A DNA stretch of 64,000 bases from assembly GCA_949296455.1 (NCBI GenBank), contig CASFOZ010000003.1:99659-163658 (forward strand), in the 5' to 3' direction. The notes beneath the pieces are model-generated. The model ran no database searches and was not told where the DNA came from. It saw only the letters and a list, made by a program, of their open reading frames with translations. The position numbers were made by a program, and so were the translations under genes. Source of the stretch: an uncultured Eubacteriales bacterium. GTDB lineage: Bacteria; Bacillota; Clostridia; Christensenellales; CALVMC01. Shown one piece after another: positions 26,840 to 34,795 of the stretch (position 1 is its first letter; each line of letters begins with the position of its first letter).

Positions 26840-27724
26840 ATGAATAAAAAACCTTTGTTTCAAGGTAGCGCAGTGGCTTTAATCACTCCGTTTACGGAAA
26901 CGGGAATTGATTTCAAAGCCCTTGAAAATTTATTGGAATTTCAGATAAAAAACAAAACCGACGCTATCGTAGTTTGCGGAACGACGGGCGAACCTGCGAC
27001 AATGACGGCAGAAGAGAAAAAAGAAGTAATTAAATTCTGCATAGAAAAAATAAACAAGCGTGTGACCGTTATTGTAGGAACGGGAACAAACAACACGAAA
27101 ACGGCTATTGAAAATTCTGTTTTTGCGGAAAAAGCAGGAGCCGACGGACTACTTGCCGTCACGCCCTACTATAATAAGTGCACGCAAAAAGGATTGGAAG
27201 AATATTATCTTTCCATAGCTGACAGCGTTAATATACCCGTCATCGCATATAATGTTCCCGGAAGAACGGGCGTTAATATACTTCCTAAAACTATGGAAAA
27301 AATTTCAGAGCACCGCAATATAAACGGAATAAAGGAAGCTTCGGCTAATATTGACCAGATAACCGATACGGCAACCCGTATCAAAGATAAATGCTATTTA
27401 TATTCCGGGGACGACGCAGTAGTTCTCCCTATTATGGCTCTTGGCGGTAAAGGAGTTATAAGCGTTGCGGCGAATGTAATCCCTGAAAAGATGAACCGCC
27501 TTACTCATTTTGCTTTACAAAACAACTACGAAAAAGCCAAAGAAATGCAGCTTGAACTTTATCCCTTTATCAAAGCTCTTTTTGTAGAAGTTAATCCTAT
27601 ACCCGCTAAATATGTTTTATCGAAAATGGGTCTTTGTAAAAATATTTTAAGAGAACCTTTAACCACTTTAGAAAAAACAAACGAAAGTCTTTTGGACGGT
27701 TTTATAAAAGAATTTATAAAATAA
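26840..27724 (+). CDS. dapA: 4-hydroxy-tetrahydrodipicolinate synthase
   Basis: Condenses pyruvate with aspartate semialdehyde. The 294-residue TIM barrel shows CGTTGEPATM, the tyrosine-containing YNVPGRTGV, and the Schiff-base lysine in GIKEASANI near residue 160. LYSGDDAVVLPIMALGGKG is also typical. Start ATG 26840 lies behind AAGGAG. It is flanked by asd and dapB in the riboswitch-controlled operon. Confidence 0.97.
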   Translation: MNKKPLFQGSAVALITPFTETGIDFKALENLLEFQIKNKTDAIVVCGTTGEPATMTAEEKKEVIKFCIEKINKRVTVIVGTGTNNTKTAIENSVFAEKAGADGLLAVTPYYNKCTQKGLEEYYLSIADSVNIPVIAYNVPGRTGVNILPKTMEKISEHRNINGIKEASANIDQITDTATRIKDKCYLYSGDDAVVLPIMALGGKGVISVAANVIPEKMNRLTHFALQNNYEKAKEMQLELYPFIKALFVEVNPIPAKYVLSKMGLCKNILREPLTTLEKTNESLLDGFIKEFIK

Positions 27725-27735
27725 TTTAGGTGCAT

Positions 27736-28935
27736 ATGTTGAAAATTATAATAAACGGAATTAACGGAAAAATAGGTAGAGTTCTTTACTCTATAACTGA
27801 AAAGTGCGACGATATAACCGTTGTTGCGGGAATCGATAAATTTATCGCAAACGATTTAAATATCACTCAATATAAATCTTTAAGCGACTGCAAGGAAGAA
27901 GCCGATGTAATAATCGATTTTTCAAGACCCGATGCCACGGGAGAGCTTTTAAATTTCGCTCTTGAAAAAAGGATTCCTCTTGTAATCGCAACAACCGGTC
28001 AAAGCCCGGAACAGCAATCGGCAATACTTCTCGCTTCAAAAGATATTCCTATTTTTCAGGCAAGCAATATGTCGCTCGGTATTAACCTTTTAATTGAATT
28101 ATCTAAAAATGCCGGCAGATTTTTAGGTACAAGCTATGATATTGAAATAATAGAACAGCATCACAATCAAAAGGTAGATGCTCCAAGCGGTACCGCCCTT
28201 ACAATAGCAAACGCAATCAACAACGAAGTATATGCGGGTAAAAAATACTTTAAAAACGGAAGAGAAAATAAAAACGAAAAAAGAAAGCCTGAAGAAATAG
28301 GTATTCACGCAATAAGAGGCGGTAATATTGTCGGGAAACACAGTGTAATGTTTATCGGAAACGATGAAATAATAGATATTTCACACGAAGCGCAAAGCAG
28401 ACAAGTTTTTGCATACGGCGCTTTAAAGGCAGCTCGTTTCATTTGCGATAAAGCGCCGGGATATTACGGAATGAAAGATATTATAGGAAAAGAATATTCT
28501 GTAACAACGGTTTTTGCAGAGCCCTCCACTGCCTTCATTTCCCTAAAAAACGAAAGTTCGGAATTCATTTCAGAAGTCTTAGACGAACTTGATAAAGGAA
28601 ACGTCAATATTGATATGATAGCAAAAACTCTAAACGAAAACAATAACAGCGATATAACATTCACTCTTCCCGAAAAAGACTATGAAACCTCCTGTAAAAT
28701 GCTTAAAAACAAAGGATTCAATTTTGCTTCAAAAAAAGGTCTTTCTAAAATAACTGTTGAAGGACTCGGTATGGAACACTCTTCCGGTATAGCAAAAAAA
28801 GTTTTAAATATATTTAAAAATTTAAAAATAGAAATTTATGCTATAACAACTTCGAAAAATAAAATTACCTGTCTGTCCGACGAACGGCACGAAGAAAAAG
28901 TTTTGAAAGCATTAAAAGAAGCTTTTAATATTTAA
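27736..28935 (+). CDS. dapB: Dihydrodipicolinate reductase fused to aspartokinase-like ACT domains
   Basis: About 399 residues, against roughly 250 for ordinary DapB. Residues 1-247 are a full reductase: GINGKIGRVLY for NAD(P)H binding, ATTGQSPEQ, the catalytic EQHHNQKVDAPSGTAL, and GGNIVGKHSVMF. Residues about 250-399 look like the tandem ACT regulatory region of an aspartokinase, including SDITFTLPEKDYETSCKML, then KITVEGLGMEHSSGIAKKV and NKITCLSDERHEEKVLKAL. The start is ATG 27736 (AGGTG close upstream; TTG 27739 is an alternative). I infer allosteric control by an aspartate-family amino acid, likely lysine. It is the third gene of the lysine-riboswitch operon. Confidence 0.93.
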   Translation: MLKIIINGINGKIGRVLYSITEKCDDITVVAGIDKFIANDLNITQYKSLSDCKEEADVIIDFSRPDATGELLNFALEKRIPLVIATTGQSPEQQSAILLASKDIPIFQASNMSLGINLLIELSKNAGRFLGTSYDIEIIEQHHNQKVDAPSGTALTIANAINNEVYAGKKYFKNGRENKNEKRKPEEIGIHAIRGGNIVGKHSVMFIGNDEIIDISHEAQSRQVFAYGALKAARFICDKAPGYYGMKDIIGKEYSVTTVFAEPSTAFISLKNESSEFISEVLDELDKGNVNIDMIAKTLNENNNSDITFTLPEKDYETSCKMLKNKGFNFASKKGLSKITVEGLGMEHSSGIAKKVLNIFKNLKIEIYAITTSKNKITCLSDERHEEKVLKALKEAFNI

Positions 28936-28950
28936 CTTTTCACCTAAGCG

Positions 28951-29592
28951 ATGAAGAAACATAAAAATATTTTAATAACGATAATTTCGGCGATTCTTGC
29001 TGTTGTAACCTTTTTCGTTTATCTTAAAGAAGACGAATTAGTTTATATATACATAGGAGTCGCCTTTGTTTTCGGTTCTATTTATTTTGCGTACAGATAT
29101 ATTTTACAGTTAAAAGAAGAAGCAAAGAAGAAATTAAAAAACAATCCCGAAATAAAAATAAAAAAAATCAAAGACAAAGAAACAGAATCAAAAAGCGAAA
29201 AACTATCCAATCGATTTGAAAAAATAGCCATTCGCTACCCTGACGGAAAAGTGCGCTACGAAGTTGCCGCAAAAACCAAAGCGCCGCAAGGATATTGTTT
29301 TTATTCCGACGACAGCCAAACCTATCATACTCATGCCGATTGCTATGTTAACTGGAAGCCCGAATACAGAAAAAGTCTGCTTATGTGGAACTGTATCAAA
29401 ACAGAATCCGCAATAAAATACGGATACAAAAAATGCAAATTTTGTGAAAAGGCGGACAGTTACGAAAAAGAATTATCGGAAAACCAAATTAAATGCAATA
29501 TAATAAATGAACCTTCAAATATTAATAGCAAAGAACCCTTATCCGATAATAACGAGAAAACCGAATACGGTGATATTACTTCGGAAAATTAA
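28951..29592 (+). CDS. Small membrane protein with Ada-like metal-binding motif
   Basis: 213 residues of no family I can name. Two hydrophobic helices (about 7-26 and 32-50) are followed by a charged linker. A compact domain at about 110-170 carries YHTHADCYVNW, then AIKYGYKKCKFC. The His/Cys...CXXC spacing resembles the small zinc-binding module seen in Ada and in some surface nucleases. The C-terminal 45 residues are hydrophilic. It begins 15 nt after dapB without a clear ribosome site, so it probably depends on translation of dapB. Its stop overlaps the stop of the convergent PHP gene. Confidence 0.7.
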   Translation: MKKHKNILITIISAILAVVTFFVYLKEDELVYIYIGVAFVFGSIYFAYRYILQLKEEAKKKLKNNPEIKIKKIKDKETESKSEKLSNRFEKIAIRYPDGKVRYEVAAKTKAPQGYCFYSDDSQTYHTHADCYVNWKPEYRKSLLMWNCIKTESAIKYGYKKCKFCEKADSYEKELSENQIKCNIINEPSNINSKEPLSDNNEKTEYGDITSEN

Positions 29593-30374
29593 TTTTTAAA
29601 ATATTTATCGTTATAACCTGACCTGAACTTAGGAATATTCCCGTTTAAATTAACTATTCTGTCGTGGCTTATATTGAATTTCTTTATTATTTCCCAAGCC
29701 ATACTGCAATTTCCTATATTTGAGACCTTATGCGCATCAGAATTAAGTATAAATTTTACATCGGTTTTAAGCATATCCTCAATATCCTTATCAGTAGTGA
29801 CAAGATGCCTTGAAGAAAGTTCTATAAATGTTCCGTAATCGGCGCAAGCCTTTGCTACCTCTCCGCAATTAACTTTAAGAGAATAATTAATGTGAGCAAG
29901 AACATCTATAGTGTTATTTTTTACGGCTTCAATAAGAGCATGGGTATGTCTTTTAAGTACGCTTTTCGTAGGCGGAAAAATTCCGCAAAAATAAGAATTC
30001 ATATAAATATTTTTTAAATCGGAAAGCTTGTCCGGTCGTACCGGTTTATGAAATCCGCATAAGATAATATTAAATTCTTTCTGTCTTTCCTTCGGAATAT
30101 CGATAACGCCTTCCGAGCCTATAAGGTTTGATTCAACACCGAAAAGAATATCGATATCGGGAAATTCCTTTCTGCAATTTTCTATATCGTTTAACTGATT
30201 AATTATCTTTTTTTCAGTAAGTCCGAACATAATATGTTTTAAACTATGGTCGGAAATCGCTATTTGTTTAAATCCGAGTTCTTTTGCTTTAATAACATTA
30301 TCTCTTACAGAACCTTTCCCGTGACTGTAAGTTGTATGAGTATGGTAATCTCCGAACAGCTGATATTCACTCAA
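29589..30374 (-). CDS. PHP-domain phosphoesterase
   Basis: 261-residue PHP hydrolase. The metal-binding motifs are DYHTHTTYSHGKGS at the N terminus, ISDHSLKH (about 41), GVESNLIG, CGFHKP, DVLAHINYS, and LNSDAHKVSN near the C terminus. The family includes histidinol phosphatase and YcdX-type enzymes; the substrate here is not evident. It overlaps the murB 3' end by 8 nt, so the two are coupled. No histidine genes are nearby, so I avoid calling it HisK. Confidence 0.85.
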   Translation of the reverse strand: MSEYQLFGDYHTHTTYSHGKGSVRDNVIKAKELGFKQIAISDHSLKHIMFGLTEKKIINQLNDIENCRKEFPDIDILFGVESNLIGSEGVIDIPKERQKEFNIILCGFHKPVRPDKLSDLKNIYMNSYFCGIFPPTKSVLKRHTHALIEAVKNNTIDVLAHINYSLKVNCGEVAKACADYGTFIELSSRHLVTTDKDIEDMLKTDVKFILNSDAHKVSNIGNCSMAWEIIKKFNISHDRIVNLNGNIPKFRSGYNDKYFKN

Positions 30375-31263
30375 TGTATTTTACCTCTTTTTCAAAAAAT
30401 AAGCCGTAGTCCTTAAACAATTTTTCTTGCAGAAAAGCTGTAAGCGATAAATAATCGCTTGTTGTGGCACCGCCGGTATTAACAATAAAATTAGCATGAA
30501 CCGAGGAAACCGAAGCCTTTCCTATAGAATAACCTTTAAGACCTGATTTGTCAATGTAATAGCCGGCACTTTTATCATTAATTTTTTTGAATACGCTTCC
30601 CAGCGAAGGCATTTTCGGCTGAGTAGAATATCTACGGTTTATAAGTTCAAAGAGTCTTTTTTTTATTTCGGAAATACTGTCTTCTTTAAGAATAATTACA
30701 GCGCTTAAAACGGTATACTTGTTTTTTTCTACAAGACTGTGTCTGTACTGCATATTTAAATCATTGGGGGTAACTTTAAAAATTTTCCCGTTGTAATCGA
30801 GCACCGTGACGCTTTGAATAATATCCTTCATTTCGGACCCGAAAGCCCCTGCATTCATACAAACCGCACCGCCTAAAGTACCGGGAATATTTGAAGCGAA
30901 TTCAAATCCGGTCAAACCGAATTTAAGAGCGGTATCAGAAATTTTTCTGAGCGACGCACCTGCTTGCGCTAAGATTTTATCTCCGTAAACTTCAACCGAA
31001 TCCATCTTTTTCGTATTGATTAAAATACCGTCATAACCACGGTCAGAAATCAAAGTATTGCTTAAATTCCCCGTTATTTTGCATTCTCCCGTCATTTTTA
31101 AAGAAAAATCGTTTATTATGGCTAATTGCTCTTCTGTTTTAGGATACGCAATATAAGATATTATACCGCCGCTTTTGAAGCCGGTTATTTTTTTGGCGTC
31201 TTTTCCTTTTTCGATAAAAATTCCGTCTTTTTCCAATGTTTTGATTTTGTCTTTAAAAGACAT
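30367..31263 (-). CDS. murB: UDP-N-acetylenolpyruvoylglucosamine reductase
   Basis: FAD enzyme making UDP-MurNAc for peptidoglycan. The 298 residues have TGNLSNTLISDRGYDGILI for FAD contact and GFEFASNIPGTLGGAVCMN. The YRHS segment and the catalytic Ser region PSLGSVFKK follow, and the end includes HANFIVNTGGAT. This is the shorter type II MurB of Gram-positives. The ATG at 31263 directly follows the T run of the terminator hairpin at 31264-31312, and its only ribosome site (GAGAGG) lies in that hairpin stem. Confidence 0.95.
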   Translation of the reverse strand: MSFKDKIKTLEKDGIFIEKGKDAKKITGFKSGGIISYIAYPKTEEQLAIINDFSLKMTGECKITGNLSNTLISDRGYDGILINTKKMDSVEVYGDKILAQAGASLRKISDTALKFGLTGFEFASNIPGTLGGAVCMNAGAFGSEMKDIIQSVTVLDYNGKIFKVTPNDLNMQYRHSLVEKNKYTVLSAVIILKEDSISEIKKRLFELINRRYSTQPKMPSLGSVFKKINDKSAGYYIDKSGLKGYSIGKASVSSVHANFIVNTGGATTSDYLSLTAFLQEKLFKDYGLFFEKEVKYIE

Positions 31264-31312
31264 AAAAAAAGCCTCTCATATAAGTTTTTCTGTCAATATA
31301 TGAAAAGCTTTT
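31264..31312 (-). terminator. Terminator/attenuator hairpin between lysC and murB
   Basis: A 16-bp stem (two G-T pairs): AAAAGCTTTTCATATA against TATATGAGAGGCTTTT, with a 14-nt loop, then seven T ending at the murB ATG. The 3' arm contains GAGAGG, positioned 8 nt from that ATG. It can therefore act both as the lysC terminator and as a lid on the murB ribosome site. Confidence 0.8.
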
Positions 31313-31329
31313 TATAAATGTTAATAAAT

Positions 31330-32652
31330 TTATTTTTTTATAAAGAACTGATTATAAATTGCTTCGATAGCCTTTTCGTAATCGGCGTCGGCAACGGCAA
31401 CGATTATGTTAAGCTCGCTGCTTCCCTGGTCAATCATTTTAACGTTTATATCGGCATCGGACAAAGCCTTGAAAAGTTTTGCTGCGGTACCCGGCTTATA
31501 AGCCATTCCGTGTCCGACTGTTGCAATTAAAGCAATACCGTTTGTAAGTTCTATATGGTCGGGATTTACCGTATGGGTTATCTTTTGAATTACGGCATCG
31601 CTCTTTCCTATAAGTTCGCTTTCTGCGACAATGACGCAAAGTGTGTCTATTCCGGACGGCATATGCTCGAAAGAAATTTCATATTCTTCGAGTATCGTAA
31701 GTACCTTTCTTGCAAAACCCAATTCGCTGTTCATCATTGATTTTTCTATGGAAATCAACGCAAAATTCTTTTTTCCCGCAATACCAGTAATAAGGCTTCC
31801 GTTATCTTTTTCGCTAATTTCGGGAAGTATCATCGTTCCTGAATTTTCCGGTTCGAAAGTATTTCGTATATTAATCGGAATCCCCGCCGATTTAAGCGGA
31901 AATATCGATTCGGGATGCAAAACGTTTGCTCCCATATAGGAAAGTTCTCTGAGTTCTTTATATGATAATTTTTCTATTCTTTTGGGATTTTTTACGATGC
32001 GTGGGTCGGTACACATAAATCCGTTTACATCGGTCCAGTTCTCGTATACGGAAGCATTTACTGCTTTTGCGATAATTGCCCCGGTTACATCTGAACCTCC
32101 CCTTGAAAAAGTCTTAACCGTTCCCGTAATGTCTGCTCCGTAGAATCCCGGAACAACCGCATTATCGAGATTACATAATACGGCAGCGGTTTTTGCATTT
32201 GTTTTTTCTTCGTCAAGCTGTCCTTTTTCATTGAAAAAAACTATATCTTTAGCGTCTATAAAATTATAGCCTAAATATTCGCTTAAAATTCTTGCAGAAA
32301 GATATTCGCCTCTTGATGCGGCATATTCCATAGTTCTGTTCAAATAAATTCCTTTTTCGACTTCATTAAGAACTGAGTCGATATCGAAATTCATTTTTAA
32401 ATCGGATACGATTTTCTTAAACCTTAACTTGATTTTTTCAAAGTATTCGGAAATATCTCCGCTAATCTGCAATTCGTGTGCACAAGAGTAAAGCAAATCG
32501 GTAACTTTAATATCATCGCCGCTTCTTTTGCCGGGAGCGGAAACAACGACAAATCTTCTTTCTTTATCGCTTTTAATTATATTACAAACTTTTTTAATGG
32601 ATTCAGCATCGGCCATAGATGTCCCGCCGAACTTAACAACTTTAATATCCAT
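31330..32652 (-). CDS. lysC: Aspartokinase, LysC type
   Basis: Phosphorylates aspartate, the first step to lysine, threonine and methionine. The 440-residue protein begins MDIKVVKFGGTSMADAESI, and has the GAD-type segment FSRGGSDVTGAIIAKAVNA and YENWTDVNGF. A C-terminal tandem ACT region (about 295-440) includes FEHMPSGIDTL and VGHGMAYKPGTAAKL. Domain order fits the lysine-sensitive aspartokinase III-like class. It sits outside the lysine-riboswitch operon, 24 nt after a DUF1015 gene, on the opposite strand. Confidence 0.95.
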   Translation of the reverse strand: MDIKVVKFGGTSMADAESIKKVCNIIKSDKERRFVVVSAPGKRSGDDIKVTDLLYSCAHELQISGDISEYFEKIKLRFKKIVSDLKMNFDIDSVLNEVEKGIYLNRTMEYAASRGEYLSARILSEYLGYNFIDAKDIVFFNEKGQLDEEKTNAKTAAVLCNLDNAVVPGFYGADITGTVKTFSRGGSDVTGAIIAKAVNASVYENWTDVNGFMCTDPRIVKNPKRIEKLSYKELRELSYMGANVLHPESIFPLKSAGIPINIRNTFEPENSGTMILPEISEKDNGSLITGIAGKKNFALISIEKSMMNSELGFARKVLTILEEYEISFEHMPSGIDTLCVIVAESELIGKSDAVIQKITHTVNPDHIELTNGIALIATVGHGMAYKPGTAAKLFKALSDADINVKMIDQGSSELNIIVAVADADYEKAIEAIYNQFFIKK

Positions 32653-32676
32653 TGATTCCTCCGTTTATCCGAACGA

Positions 32677-33897
32677 TTACACAATAACACGGCTTTCGAG
32701 ATAATATCTTTTATCTTCGGCCTCACCCATTGAAAAAGATTTTCTGGGCAAAATTCCGTATTTTAAAATATAATCGAACAATTCGTCTTTCGGTAATGTC
32801 GGCATATAAATTCCTATGCCGCCCGATTTTAATGCAACTTCTTTAAGATACTCGTCTCCGTGAATATAATCGACTTTGGCATTTTGGTGTTTTTCGAGAT
32901 AAGTATCGATATACTCCTGAATAACTTTTATAGCTTCCGAAGGACTTTCCGGTACTTTAAATCTCATACGAACGCCGTGATACAAAACTTCCCCTTTTGC
33001 ACTGCCCTCAAACTTCATAAGTCCTTCCATAAAATCTTCTCCTGCCCCTGTAACGACTCTGTGTATGGGACTGAATTTTAATGCGTCACAATGAAGATTA
33101 ACAAGTTCCACGAGAGCAAAACGAGCAGGATGATTTGCTTTTTCATCTTCTGAAAGCTCTTTTTTAATATTTTCCCAACATGCTTTTGCCGTTGCAAGAG
33201 AATGATTTCCGTCACCTACGGCAAAAAGAAATTTTTTATCGCTTTTATACTTTTCGTAAAGAACATTGCTGTCAAGTAAAGAATAAATTTTATCTATTAT
33301 TTCATTTGTTTTCTTTACACGGTATCCTTTAATATTGCCGCCGTCTTTCATTAGATTGAAATCGTATAACTTTTTAAGTTTTTTTCTGTTTTCGAAAAGC
33401 GGTTCAATAACCGAACATGTTCTGTCGTCCATAAGAAGCATAATGTGCGGAAGTTCCAAAGGAGCGTTTTTTCTTATATTCACTCTTACCGGAATTCTCT
33501 CTTTCACGGTTGCTTCGGTAGCTTTAATCAAAGCGTCGTTATCCGGTTCGAACTCATAATCTTCTAAATCTATACCTATAATAAGACCTGCTCTCACACC
33601 GTCTTTCGTTGTGCGTTCGGTAAGTATAAAAGATTTATCGATTGTTCTGAAAACCTTCTTTTTAAGATAGTATTCCATTGTGGAATTAATACTTTCTATG
33701 CGCTCTTGTTCGTTCTGCCCTATATAAATTTCAGGATACACTATATGATATGTACTTACGGCATTTTTCGTTATTTCTTCAACGCTCTGCCAATAATCGG
33801 GCTGAGAAGTAAACTGGTCGCACGCAATAACCGACCATAATGAAAGGTCGTACTTTTTTTTAGGCAATAAAATGTCGACGGCTTTGATGCAATTCAT
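32677..33897 (-). CDS. DUF1015 family protein
   Basis: 406 residues of a widespread bacterial family (DUF1015) without an agreed function. Recognised by the N-terminal LSLWSVIACDQFTSQPDYW and the central AVGDGNHSLATAKACW, plus HRVVTGAG. No membrane or signal segment. In other genomes it often lies near serine or phosphoglycerate genes; here it is between cdaA and lysC with short gaps (11 and 24 nt). Some annotations place it near a kinase role, which I cannot support. ATG 33897 has AAGGAG. Confidence 0.8.
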   Translation of the reverse strand: MNCIKAVDILLPKKKYDLSLWSVIACDQFTSQPDYWQSVEEITKNAVSTYHIVYPEIYIGQNEQERIESINSTMEYYLKKKVFRTIDKSFILTERTTKDGVRAGLIIGIDLEDYEFEPDNDALIKATEATVKERIPVRVNIRKNAPLELPHIMLLMDDRTCSVIEPLFENRKKLKKLYDFNLMKDGGNIKGYRVKKTNEIIDKIYSLLDSNVLYEKYKSDKKFLFAVGDGNHSLATAKACWENIKKELSEDEKANHPARFALVELVNLHCDALKFSPIHRVVTGAGEDFMEGLMKFEGSAKGEVLYHGVRMRFKVPESPSEAIKVIQEYIDTYLEKHQNAKVDYIHGDEYLKEVALKSGGIGIYMPTLPKDELFDYILKYGILPRKSFSMGEAEDKRYYLESRVIV

Positions 33898-33908
33898 TTA
33901 ATTGCTCC

Positions 33909-34736
33909 TTATATTAAATTTTTAAATTTGGAATCTTTACTGTCCGACGAAAGTCCGTATGCAACTTCTATTGCTTCTGTAAGTTTTTCAGGAGTTACAT
34001 ACCTTTTGATTTCACCGTTATGAACGGTACTTATAATACCTGTTTCTTCACTGACTATAATAGCAAGAACATCGCTTTCTTCGGTAATACCTATTGCAGC
34101 TCTATGACGTGTTCCTAATTCTTTTGAAATCGAATTAGCCTGTGAAAGAGGCAAGAAGCAACCTGCTGCAAGGACGGTATCGCCTTTAATTATAACTGCT
34201 CCGTCATGGAGAGGCGTTTTTGTGATAAATATACTTTCAAGCAGCTGAGAAGAAACTACGGCATTAAGAACTGTCCCGGTTTCGATAATGTGCTCAGGAA
34301 CGGTTTTAGGGACTATAAGTATTAAAGCGCCGATATTGTTTTTTGCCATAATCTGGCAAGCTTTGACTATTTCGGTTGCCGAATTTTTAAGTTCGTCTTC
34401 GGTACTTGAGAAAATACTTAAATGATTGTCTTTATTTATCCACTTTCCTATTCTGTTAAACAGTGCTTTTAGATCTTGCTGGTAAGCAACGCAACATGCA
34501 ACAATCAAGAAAATATTAAATATGCTCAAAATTTTATTCGTATAAAAGAATATACCGAATAATCTGAATAAAACATCAAAAGTAATTGTAAGTAAAATAT
34601 AAACAAGAAGGAAAATTGCCACCAATAAATTATTTTTACTTATAAAAAATTTGAACATAAAGAACACGAGAACAGCTAATACAAGAATATCGATTGCAAG
34701 TGACCAATAATTACCGGCGCCTATAAAGTCATTCAT
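33909..34736 (-). CDS. cdaA: Diadenylate cyclase CdaA
   Basis: Makes c-di-AMP from two ATP. The 275 residues have three N-terminal transmembrane helices (about 12-90) followed by a DAC domain with the DGA motif in LHDGAVIIKGD and the RHR motif in GTRHRAAIGI. This is the CdaA (DacA) architecture rather than DisA or CdaS. Normally cdaA is followed by cdaR (ybbR) and glmM; neither is here. Instead it lies between an M28 peptidase and the DUF1015 gene. Strong ribosome site AAAGGAGG. Confidence 0.93.
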   Translation of the reverse strand: MNDFIGAGNYWSLAIDILVLAVLVFFMFKFFISKNNLLVAIFLLVYILLTITFDVLFRLFGIFFYTNKILSIFNIFLIVACCVAYQQDLKALFNRIGKWINKDNHLSIFSSTEDELKNSATEIVKACQIMAKNNIGALILIVPKTVPEHIIETGTVLNAVVSSQLLESIFITKTPLHDGAVIIKGDTVLAAGCFLPLSQANSISKELGTRHRAAIGITEESDVLAIIVSEETGIISTVHNGEIKRYVTPEKLTEAIEVAYGLSSDSKDSKFKNLI

Positions 34737-34795
34737 ATTTTTCCTCCTTTTATATTTTATAACATATTCAAAAAAAAGAAAAGCAAATTTAAACC

